DNA of 64,000 nucleotides, taken from Erpetoichthys calabaricus (Eukaryota; Chordata; Cladistia; Polypteriformes; Polypteridae). A model generated the notes under the pieces. The model saw only the letters and a list, made by a program, of their open reading frames with translations, was not told the DNA's origin and ran no database searches. A program made the translations under genes and the position numbers. Where the stretch lies: NCBI RefSeq assembly GCF_900747795.2, contig NC_041394.2:39075226-39139225 (forward strand), in the 5' to 3' direction. The first letter of the stretch is position 1; every line of letters begins with the position of its first letter. Positions 26,501 to 38,500 of this stretch are shown in pieces.

Positions 26501-29500
26501 AACTCCCTTCTCCCCCACCATTCCCTAGTTTAAACAATCGTCAACTAGCCTACACAGACGCTTCCCTAATACATTCATGCCCCTCCAGTTCAGACGTAAC
26601 CCGTCACAGCGGAACAGGTCCCATCTGTTCCAAAAGGAGTCCCAATGCCCCATAAACCTATACTCTTCTACCCTGCACCAAGATTTCAGCCACACATTAA
26701 ATAAGCCTTCTAATCTCCTCAATCTTACCTGGACTGGTGCGAGGCACAGGCAGAACTTTGGAGAAGACTACCTTGTCAGTTCTGCTCCTCAGCTTGGCAC
26801 CTAACTCCTTGAATTTGGATTGCAGAACTGACAGACTGCCCTTATGTATGTCATTTGTTCCAACATGGACAATGACAACTGGATCCACCCCCGCACTGGC
26901 CAAGAGCCTATCCACCCTTCCAGGGAGGTCTCCCACCTGTGCTCCTGGAAGGCAACACACCGTGAGAGTCTCTCTCTCTCTCTGGTGCACACCTGCGCTT
27001 CAATCCCCCTAATGATCGAGTCCCCAACTATCACTACATCTCTCTTTTGGAGGTGGCCCGTTGGGGTTCCTCATCCTTACCTACCTCCTCAGAATTATCA
27101 GAGACACTGTCCAGCTCCGCATGGGCATGATAACGGTTTGACACTTCTAATTCTGGGGTTAATGCCCCTGGACAGTGTGCACCCTTTACCTTATGCCTTG
27201 TGACCATGACCCACCTATTTCTACCTGTCTGGTCTGGAATCTCCTCCCGCGCCACCTTGGGGGTGCACGCTATCTCTCTAAAGGACACCTGGGCCAAGTC
27301 TGCCAATTCTCTATTACAACGCAGGTCAGCCAACTCCTCCTCCAGTTCAGCGACCCTGAGTTGGAGATGCTGGATCAGCTGGCCCTTATAGACAACTGGC
27401 TCTTCCAAACCATCATCTAAAAAGTCCAACATCCAACAGGACTTGCATTGCACGGGCCTCATTATTAAAATTTGATTTGGGAATAGTAAACTACCTTAAA
27501 CTTTTTTATTTATTTTTTTAAAATTAATTTCTTCTTCTTTCGGCTGCTCCCTAACTTAAATGGTAACACTAAGATCTGCTACAGATATTTTACATCTTTT
27601 CCCCTTAAGCTCATGTTCCGTTCTCCCTCTCAGCTGCCTACTATTTGTCTTTCTATGAGGTTAACTTTACTTTTCTCTGTCTCCTAACTTTGCGCTCCTC
27701 TTACTTATAAGCACTCCACTTGCACTGTTTGTATTCCCCCGTATTAATGAACCTTTATGCTGTCGCCCACTTAACTGCTCTACCTCTGGACCGCTAAGGA
27801 CTGTTTAACCTAAAATAAACAAATAAAACTTTACTACCTTATTTGCTCCTACAGCCCCATGTGCCCGATAGGTGTCTTAACGCTGGCCGCTTACCTGCGC
27901 ACCTCTGAGCCTTCCCCTTTTACTGCTTTGAAGTCAGCCCCGGCCTTTTTTCTTTTCCTTTAAACTAAGGAATCGCTGTTATGACGACTCGGTTATTTGC
28001 TACAAATGGCGATATCAGTTACTGCTTCTTTCTACCCTACCTCCTTAATGCTAATTCAAATACAGTTAACAAGAACAAATACAGGTACAAGTACAAGTAA
28101 CTTTTCCAAGCGCACCTCCAAACACCCAGCTACTTTTGCTCTTGTGCGGGCAGAAAAAATAAAAATGCAAAAAAAAAAAAAAAAAAACCCTTCTAAAAGG
28201 GGGGAAAAGCTTTAAAAATTCCCACACGGTTCCTTATCAGCAACCAAAACTCAAGTTTTTAAGAGCAAAATGGCTTTTTTTTATTTAAATCACACACCAC
28301 AGACCAGACCAAAAACTCTCAACAGCCTCTAGGGTTTGCAAAGCACACGTAAAGGAACGACTTGAACAGAAAAGATAGCAGTTTCTGCTGATTGAAATAT
28401 ATAAAGCACTATGCAGACCTACAAGTATCTATACCATTAGCATTAAACCTGCCAGAAAATTTTCATAGGTCCTCTGGATTCAAAATTACTTTGAAAAGAA
28501 AAAAAAAGTATGTATTTTATAGTGAATTTTATGTCATGTTTGACAAGGCTGGCTAATTATTCACTGATAGTACAAGGACAATTTACATGTATGAGAAAAA
28601 ATTATTACAAGGAATCAAACATTTCTTTAAAATACATATTTTATAGTATAATGGAAAACATCAAACAAAATATACAGTATTGTCAAAATGAACAGCACCC
28701 CCATAAAGATCATATATTTTCAGAGCACCCCTATATACATTAACAAATCTTTCAATAAGCCATTTATCTCATTTGTAACATCAGGAACTCAAAATGGCAA
28801 CTTTACATAAATCTTCTACTGGGCCTGAAGCATACATATAATAAAATATTGTTAGCTGTCAGAAGTTAACTAATCTACACCTGCTTAGTTATCAAAAGAA
28901 CTCTTGGCTTAAATCTTCTTTGTGCTCTGTGGTTCAGTCAGTGGTAATTACGCACAAATTACTAGCAATCCAGTGGGCCATCATTTACTAAGCTACAAAT
29001 TCAATACTCCAGCTACACTCTTTTACTTCTATTTACAACTTAGAAACTTTGCTAAAAGTAGCCTACTCAATTTTACCTATACAGGTAAAATTCCATTACA
29101 ACGAACTACCAGGGACCTAAAAAATAATTTTGTTGTAATGAAAATTTCGTAGTAATGAGATTCTGTATTTGTCAGTATAGTGCTTTCTTTAACTTGCATC
29201 CAGGCATTTGCAATCATTTCAATAGCTTCTTTCATGTTCATTTTAATCTCCTCCTGTCTACAAGTTATACAAGTATAATTACCAAAAATAATAAATAAGA
29301 ATAAATGAATATGCAGAAACAATTTAAATCCTTAACAATGGATTCAATTACTTAATTCATTTAGGTCTCTACTGATTGGCCAGGAAAGAGAGAAAAGCAA
29401 AATAAAAATTGCATCCTCAATATTTTCTGGGAGTTGAACGATAATTAAAATGGTATTCTGCATCCTTTAACAATGTATTTGTAAATGTCTTATTGATCTA

Positions 29501-32500
29501 GCTTGGTCTTGATAATAGAGTATTAATTGTAGCTTACTACTGAGATTAATGGAAACAACAGTTAATTCTTTTATATGGAAGAAACACATAACATTCCTCA
29601 ATTAAACAAATGAGGATAGCAAGAAGTACAAAAATATACTTTGGGGAAAAAAGAAAAAAAAACACATTAAAGATTATGAGATGAACAGTGGGAGATGCAC
29701 TTGATTTTATTACCTGCCACTTTCCAGGGCTAATGCAAGTTGCTGGATCCGTTTTCCTTCTGCATCTGATGGAACCCAAAACCCAAGTACCTTTACCTTG
29801 TGGCTCTTTTCTGGGAAAGCCTCACGTAACTCCAAAGGCTGGTAGGAGAACAATTTAACAAAATTACCTCAGCAACAGACAAAAAAGCAATAAGTAAGAA
29901 AACGTGGTATACGTCATGGCACTTACCACATATAGATTATGAAGAGCCCCTAGAACAGCTACCAGGATGTTGTGTTTAAATGACTTATGTTGTGGACACA
30001 CCAAAAGGGGGCACTTCATACCCATTTTAACAGCTCTACAATCAGAAGTCAACCAAAAAAAGGCTGGTTACAAATGCCTAAAATTGTAAGCTACACAGCA
30101 AGTGCATGAAAAACAGTGTGCTCACCTATTAATAGCAACACCGGCAGCATCACTGAACTGCCTCACATCATCATAGTCCCGGTTCAGGGGTCCTGTAGAT
30201 GAGAACACCTAGTTGGCAAGAAAGAGATACCCATGTCATTGTGGTCAACTGTAATTCCATCCGTAAAACTAACTGCACAATGAATTAGCTTGAAGCATTT
30301 TCACAGATACTATTTTTTTTTTTTTATATAAACACTGTATTGCAATATGTCAGTTAAAAATTCATCAGGCATACAGTGCTACATCAAATCCACATTACTA
30401 ACCGAGAATGCTAAACCGGATGGACGCAGGGACATCCGGCCATGGGCCGTAGCCGCAAAAAGACATACTGCACAGGCGCCCCAAGAAATGAGGCGCCGCG
30501 ACCACAGAAAAAAGGAGTCAAACGCAGGCAACGCACACAGCGCCGCACGAAAGCCAGTGCACACGAAACTAGCACACAAAAAAAAAGAAGCCGCTCGCGC
30601 CCCACAAATCCCACACCCACCTCCAAACACCATAGCCCCCCCCCAAGCAGCGGACGGGACACACACAAAGAGGACGATTCAACAAGCCCCTGGCACACAA
30701 AAAAAAAGAACCCGCAAACCCCCCCCCCCCACCCCAAAGCAACGGACAGGACACACACAAAGAGGGGGATTCAAAAAGCCCCTGGCACACAAGAAAGAAG
30801 ACGCTCACGCCCCACCAATCCCACCACCCCCTCCAAGCAACATCCCCCCCAGACGCCGGCAAAGCGCACAGCGCCTCACGAATCCCATTGCACACGAAAC
30901 GGGACGCACACAAAGAGGAGGATTCAACAAGCTCCTACCACACCAAAAAAAAGAAGCCGTGACCGCCACACCAAGCCCATTAGAGACGAAACGGGACAGA
31001 CTACGGACATAGCACACGAAACGTTCACAACAACGACGATTCAGACCCACAAACACACTAACATCAATAAGAAGTGACACCCAAAGCCCCATTTCTAAAG
31101 GAAACGTCCGCAGACACCTGCTAAACTAAGCTAAAAAAGAAGCGGCTTGCGAGAAAGTGGCGTTTCAAGCCTTCGGTGCCTTCTGTGATTCTGGGGAAAT
31201 AAGATCGACGAACTGGCTGCGCTGGTGAAAAATGTAAGGACCTACAGAGAATGCAGTTTGTTGTGTTTCTGCGAAACGTGGCTAAATAACACCATCCCAG
31301 ATGCCAACGTGGAGCTACCCGGGTTTAGCACAGTTAGAGCGGACAGAGATGCAAGTACCTGTGGTAAGCACAAAGGAGGAGGACTCGCTCTCTATGTTAA
31401 TACACGGTGGTGTCACTCTGGACATGTTAACGTCAAAATCTCCACTTGCTGCAGGGATATCGAACTGTTGGCCGTAAGTTTACGTCCCTACTATTTGCCC
31501 AGAGAGTTTGGACATGTCATTGTTGTTATTGTATACATTCCTCCTCGGGCAGACGTGGAGTCAGCGAGTGACATCATCCATTCCGCTGTTGCTAAGTTAC
31601 AAACGCAGCACCCTGAGGCGCTTGTGCTAATCGCTGGAGACTTTAACCATGTGACGCTAGACAAAACATTGCCTGCATTCTCCCAGTATGTGGACTGTAA
31701 CACCCGGGGAAATAAGACTATTGATTTACTGTATGCAAACGTTAAAGACGCATACAGCGCCACCCCGCTGCCTGCGCTTGGGAAAGGAGATCATAACCTG
31801 GTTCAGCTTCAGCCTCACTATAAACCAAAAGTTAGAGTCCTACCTGTAACCACACGATCATTCAGGAAGTGGACCCCGGAGGCTGAGAATACTCCGAGAG
31901 AACTTTTTGGAACTACAGACTGGGATATCCTGCAGGGATCTCATAATGAGAACATTGAGGAAGTTGTTGACTGCACGACTGACTACATCAACTTCTGTAT
32001 GGACATTGTAGTTCCTGTAAGAACAGTACGCTGCTATGCTAACAACAAGCCATGGATTACAAGTAACATCAAGGGCCTTTTGAATCAGAAGAAAAGGGCT
32101 TTTAAAGACGGTGATCAGCATGAGCTCAAGCGCGTGCAGAAGGAACTCCGAGTCCAACTCAGGGTGGCGAAGGAGCAGTACAGGAGAAAGCTGGAGCAGA
32201 AGTTGCAGAATAACAGCATGAAGGAAGTGTGGGATGGGATGAAGATCATCACTGGCTGCAGCTCGAAGCGGGGTACCACCATTGAGAGAGACGTGAAGAG
32301 AGCAAACCAAATGAACAACTTTAACAGGTTTGACCACCCTAACCCACTCTCACTCTCACCTCGGAGTACTGCACCCTCCACACATCCTTCTGCTGATACC
32401 AGCATAGGAAAAACATCCCCACCCATAATAACAACAGCGCAAGTGAGCAGAGAGCTGAGGAGACTTCGTGCCAGCAAAGCAGCGGGTCCAGATGGAGTAT

Positions 32501-35500
32501 CGCCACGACTGCTGAAGGTCTGTGCATCGGAGCTGGGGGGTCCTCTACAGCGCATCTTCAACCTGAGCCTGGAACAGGGGAGAGTCCCGAGGCTTTGGAA
32601 AACATCTTGTATCACCCCAGTCCCAAAGGTATCACGTCCTAGTGAGCTGAATGACTTTCGGCCTGTTGCTCTGACATCACATGTGATGAAGACCATGGAG
32701 AGGCTGCTGCTTCACCACCTTAGGCCACAGGTTCAACACGCCCTTGACCCTCTGCAGTTTGCATATCAGGAGAAGGTGGGAGCGGAAGATGCCATCATCT
32801 ATATGCTACACCGATCCCTCTCTCATTTGGACAGAGGCAGTGGTGCTGTAAGAATTATGTTTCTAGACTTCTCTAGCGCCTTCAACACAATCCAACCTCT
32901 GCTCCTTAGGGACAAGCTGACAGAGATGGGATTAGATTCATACCTAGTGGCATGGATCGTGGACTATCTTAAAGAGAGACCTCAGTATGTGCGTCTTGGG
33001 AACTGCACGTCTGACATTGTGGTCAGCAACACAGGAGCGCCACAAGGGACTGTACTTTCTCCGGTCCTGTTCAGCCTATATACATCGGACTTCCAATACA
33101 ACTCGGAGTCCTGCCATGTGCAAAAGTTCGCTGATGACACTGCTATCGTGGGCTGTATCAGGAATGGGCTGGAGGAGGAGTATAGGGACCTAATCAATGA
33201 CTTTGTTAAATGGTCCGACTCAAACCACCTACACCTGAACACCAGCAAAACCAAGGAGCTGGTGGTGGATTTTAGGAGGCCCAGACCCCTCATAGACCCA
33301 GTGATCATCAAAGGTGACTGTGTGCAGATGGTGCAGACCTATAAATATCTGGGAGTGCAGCTGGATGATAAATTAGACTGGACTGCCAATACTGATGCGC
33401 TGTGCAAGAAAGGACAAAGCCGGTTATACTTCCTTAGAAGGCTGGCTTCCTTCAACATCTGCAATAAGATGCTGCAGATGTTCTATCAAACAGTTGTGGC
33501 GAGCGCCCTCTTCTACGCAGTGGTGTGCTGGGGAGGCAGCATTAAGAGGAAAGACGCCTCACGCCTGGACAAACTGGTGAGGAAGGCAGGCTCTATTGTT
33601 GGCATGGAGCTGGACAGTTTAACATCTGTTGCAGAGCGAAGGGCGCTCAGAAGGCTCCTATCAATTATGGAGAATCCACTGCATCCACTTAATAGTATCA
33701 TCTCCAGACAGAAGAGCAGCTTCAGCGACAGACTGCTGTCACTGTCCTGCTCCACAGACAGATTGAGGAGATCGTTCCTCCCCCAAACTATGCGACTCTT
33801 TAATTCCATCAGGGGGGGTAAACGTTAATATTTAACATTATACATAGTTATTGTCTGTTTTTTTTCACCTGTATTATTATCATTCTTTAATTTAATATTA
33901 TTTATTGTATCAGTATGCTGCTGCTGAAGAATGTGAATTTCCCATTGGGATTAATAAAGTATCTATCTATCTATCTATCTATCTAAACGATTGCGCCACT
34001 TAGCTGACAACGCGTTCAATAATGAGTCCACTATTGAGGAAAATTCATTGGGATTAATGAATGTCATTTGCAATCATTGTCATTTACTTAACTTCCCTGA
34101 AGAAACAACTGGCAATACAAGTAATGAATTTACACGTTGTTATCAAAACGGTCAAATTAGACTGCCTCCTTTACATTCATATCCTGAATATCTACAGAAG
34201 CTTCTAACTAACGATGTACCTGAAAGTGAAATCTTTATGAACTGCATTAGATCCTACAAATCGATATTCACTATGAACATTAACAGTGGCACTGCACATG
34301 ACATCCGTCTTGCAAAACTGTTAATTATTGATGAATGTACAATGGCATCCACTCACTTACTCAACACCATTCATAAACTTCTACAAACGTTTATGAATAA
34401 TAATCTTCCCTTTGGAGGAAAGGTACTTTTATTACGAGGAGATTTTAGACAGTGCTTAGCTATTGTTCCACATTCCATGCGCTCAGCTATTGTTCAGTGC
34501 ACCTTAAAATACGCAGACAATTGGCATTGCTTTCAAAAGATACAGTTAGTACAAAACATGCGATGTCCAGATCCAGATCATAACAATTGGTTATTACAAC
34601 TGGGAGATGGTACACTCACCAATACAGATAGACTTCTCCCAGATATTATTACAATTCCTCAAGCCTTTATCTGCGCCGACTTAGTTACAGACAGATTTGG
34701 AACAGCAATCTCATTAGACCAAATGCCCCTTTTAACACAACGCACTATATTATGTCCAAAAAATATTAATGTGGAAAACATAAATACCCAAGTCATTGCA
34801 TTACTTCCTGGAGAGACACAACTCTTTCTAAGCTCTGACAAACTTGACTCTGATCACAACAATAACCATCTTCATTGACCTTACAAGTTCTGACCTGGAA
34901 TTACCTTTTACACTTAAACGGCGTGTGCAAAGAAATTTTCCAATAAACCTTTACACTGTGCCACACACTTTATTGTTTGCTTTCTATTTGCATCATCTAC
35001 ACCTTCACACTATTCTATATCTCATTGATACATCACGCTCTTTCTCATTCCCAACACCAGGGGTTGGCGAGCGAAGCGAGCAGGGGGCAGAGCCCCCTAG
35101 TTCAAAAGAGATTAGATGTCCTTCTCACCCTACTCCATCTAGAGAGCAAGGAAGGAGGAAGTTTAATTCTGGCATTGAGACTTCTGGAGGTTAGCAGAGG
35201 TTCACCTTGTTTATTAATCTTTTCCTCATCTAAATTACTAAATTTCTACCAGATTCTAACATTTTTTTTCCCTCCAGTTTTTACATAAATAAATTTGCCC
35301 CCCCCCCCCGTTGTATTATTGTTGGAAGTTAGAGTCTATTATTAACACCCAAACAAAAAAAATAAAAACGACTGTCAGTGGAGATATTATTGTGATCTTA
35401 TGGCCATTAGGTAAATAAATGAAGATTTTGTTCCAATGAGATCTGAGCATCAGGTATTCCCAAAACGTGTGGCCTAGAAAAGCAGGTGCCAGAAGACATT

Positions 35501-38500
35501 GATCAAAATTAGGGTCTTGACCAGAGTATATTTTGAATTGTATTAAACAATTTTTCTCACAGACATACACAAACAGTACTTTACAATAAAAAAGTTTCAC
35601 TTTCAGAGTAATTATACCACAAGACAGCAAATTGTCACCACCCTTCCTTTCTTCTGCAAAACGCCTTAAATATAATCAGAGCATTGCTTCAGATTTCAAC
35701 TATTAAAACAGAAAACAACTGACTATGCCTAAAAGTAATTTTAAGGTGTTGTCCACAAATAAGCAAACTAGAGCTTCTTACTGCGTCAACTGTCTAAGGA
35801 TAATAAGAGTCAATTTTTGTGCATATCTATGCTCAATCCATTTGTGCAAGGAGAGCCTATTGTTGACTTCTAATGCTAAACTTCAAAAACAAAATAATTT
35901 TACTTCTGACGCAAATTCTAATACTAAAAGGCCTTTAGATTAACAATATTTTATGAGACAGAAGTATAACTACCAAGTACCAAGCAGTGGACCAGACTGT
36001 AGTGCAAGGTTTGGGATCTTTTAGTAAAAAGGTTAAGTAGTTAAAAATATAGTAGGTTCCCCATTTTAAATTCAGACATTGAATGATAGGCTACTTTCAA
36101 AAAAAAAAAAAAAAAAAAAAAAAACCTTCCTCACTCTGGGCTAGACATGTAGCAGAATAATGTACTGTAGATGTATAGCTCATTGAGATTATAAATTCCT
36201 AAATCTGCCTTAGATAAGGCAGACACAGCCTCCTGTAGACAAAATCAAACACTAGCCTCCCCTTTGACTCTACCTTTACCTTCCTATGAAACACACTTGA
36301 CTAGCTCGTTGTCACACAGTGTTTTGTAGTATGTTAAGTATGTTTTATATTACCCGACTTCAGAGAAAAATGATCAAGAAAAACAGTCCAGCAATTCTCA
36401 AAAAAAAAAAAAAAATTGGAAATCTTTCTTGGATATAGGTCAATGTAGGAAGAAAAAAGTGTACCAAATAATTTATTTTATTACTAAATCATTAAAGAAG
36501 AAGGGAGAGGAAAGAAAAATGACAAATGGTGAAAATGCATATATACAGTATAAAAGTTAAGTATACTGTATAAGTGATTGTTTTGCTGTTTTTCAAAAAC
36601 TCAGTAGGCAGATTTTAAGCAATGTCTGGGTCTTTCAGTTTCATTTTGAAATGCTCATATATGACCTCCTGACTGACATTCCTGGGTGGACTGCAAATTC
36701 TTTTGAAATTAATTTTGAAGTAAAAAAAAAAAATACTATAATTAAATTGTACCTACAATCGTCATTTGTAAAGAAAAGTATTTATATATGTTTTTTCCCA
36801 CATTTAAAGTTGCTAAAAATGGTAATGTTAAATATTTTTCCAATGAAATGAAATTCAAGCTAACAGGTAATTTTTTTTAAGTCTGGCAAAGACACTGCAG
36901 TTAAAAATGGGAGCAGATAGCTAATCAGAATATTACAATAACAAGTTCAATGTTATAAAGTTACAAGGTATACTAAATCATTAGGCTGTTTACACAATAG
37001 GATATACCAGTTATAAGGTAAATGTATTTTACTAGACATTAAAAAGTCAATACATTTTATTAAAATGAATTTTAATCTTTCGTCACTTACTATTCTTCCC
37101 TACTTATAAATGCGACAAACAGTAACTGCAGCTTTGCCATTATGTAAAAAATTATGGAATTTTTAGGAAATTTTATATGTGAGGATTGAAAGACGTGGGG
37201 GACACCAGTAGCTGGGGATTGCTACTTACCATACGTCCACCAGGTAGACCTGGGGCCTTCAATGCAACTACTTCACTGTAAATGCCAGCATCTACCTGTT
37301 TAAAAAAAAAAAAAAAAAAACCTCAATGCAGCCAACTATTAAAATGGCTACTGTACTGAATGCAGTTCTGATTTTCTCCATTAACCTAAATCACCTTGAG
37401 CATGGGAAAGCTGCTATATAAATAAAATGTATTATTATGAAATACATTTTCTGCAAGTGATTAACACCATTCAAATATAAATCATGAATTTAAAATAAAA
37501 CCTAATTTTACATCACAACTTCAGGCTGGTCTACAAAGAAAGACATCAGCTGTATACAAAAACACTCCCAAAAACCAGGACAGCTTCTGTGGATATTCAA
37601 AGGTGAGATTGATCTAACTTGATCCTAGATCAGAACCAGAAGTAATAAAAACCTGCTCACATTTCCATATTCAGTGAGTGGCACCTGAAGGCTCTTCAGC
37701 TCAGCAGGGAGCTTCTTTATGCAATCGGATATCAACACCACTCCATCAAACCTGAAAAATAAACAATCCATAACGTAAATGTCAAACTAATCAAGCCAGA
37801 CTTGAAAGTGGCAACAAAAACACCACCCAGCCCAGATATGAAAGATATGTACCCATATCAATCTAATCCAACTAGTTAGTAATCTTTATTAAGGAAGGCT
37901 CTGCCAAGGTAAAGGCTTCTCCTAATTTTAATTTTTGAAAGTTCAACTGGGGTGTGGTGGTGGCAAAACAAGTCACATCCCTAACACAAACATTTCAACA
38001 CAGTCCACAGCTGCAACAGATGATTGAATACATTGTAGTTATTGACACAATTCAAACATTCTTCCCGGAAATCACTGACTTTCATCACTTTCTGAAGGCA
38101 AAACTCTGATTCATTTAAAACATGTAAAATGCTTCATTTCATATATGAACAACTTTGACCTTTACTGAAAACTCTCTGGAGTTCTGAACACTGACCAAGA
38201 TCAAAAAAAGCACATGTATGGTCTATCACTACATAACTTCTCCAGTGGGAATAACTTGTGCCCCAAAGCAAATTCTCACTGACCACAGGGACCAAATCTG
38301 TAGCAGGTCAATTTCCTAAGGGTTGAACATTTTGTAAACGAAACATAGCTTTCGGTCTTCCCCTTGGAAAAATGGACATAAACCACAAAGTAAAGCTGTA
38401 GAAAGTAACATTATAAGATGCAAGAAGTAGTGGGCACTGCACCACAGGCCTCAGGACTACATGAACAAACACTGACCATGATGTGCTCTCCGTTTAAAAA

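Larger units (their letters stand above)
22754..28200 (-). mobile_element. CR1-type LINE, near full length, interrupted by a Tigger-like element
   Basis: On the minus strand, 5' to 3': GC-richer leader (about 28200-27463); ORF1 (from 27462) with CKSCW, a coiled coil ([15 protein letters not shown]) and an SGNH-esterase-like part ([22 protein letters not shown]); ORF2 with endonuclease motifs ([11 protein letters not shown] near 26390, [12 protein letters not shown] near 26010, [11 protein letters not shown] near 25775) and reverse transcriptase ([52 protein letters not shown]). It ends with the CR1 tail TGGCCTGTTCTCATCTAGA plus TTCTAATGTTC. Without the 856-bp insertion it is about 4.6 kb. Several frameshifts: inactive. 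Confidence 0.85.
30389..35100 (+). mobile_element. Helitron with helicase remnant, split by an L2 LINE
   Basis: Starts with TC (TCCACATTACTAACCGAGAA) after A30388 and ends with a GGGGGC-AGA-GCCCCC hairpin plus CTAG before T35101: the Helitron A|T insertion rule. Its 5' start and 3' end (GGCGAGCGAAGCGAGC, then hairpin) match those of the Helitron at 38986. The left part (30389-31124) is proline/lysine-coding-like tandem repeat without protein function. The right part holds a helicase fragment. The L2 LINE at 31125-33985 is inserted inside. Confidence 0.85.

Noticed and set aside
30347-31077. Two overlapping long plus-strand frames (221 and 211 codons) rich in Pro, Lys and Thr
   Set aside because: They lie in CA/GC-rich tandem repeats of the Helitron, are open in several frames and both strands, and show no domain.
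32115-32696. Long antisense frames over both L2 copies (about 190 codons)
   Set aside because: They are reverse-strand shadows of the LINE coding region, identical in both copies.
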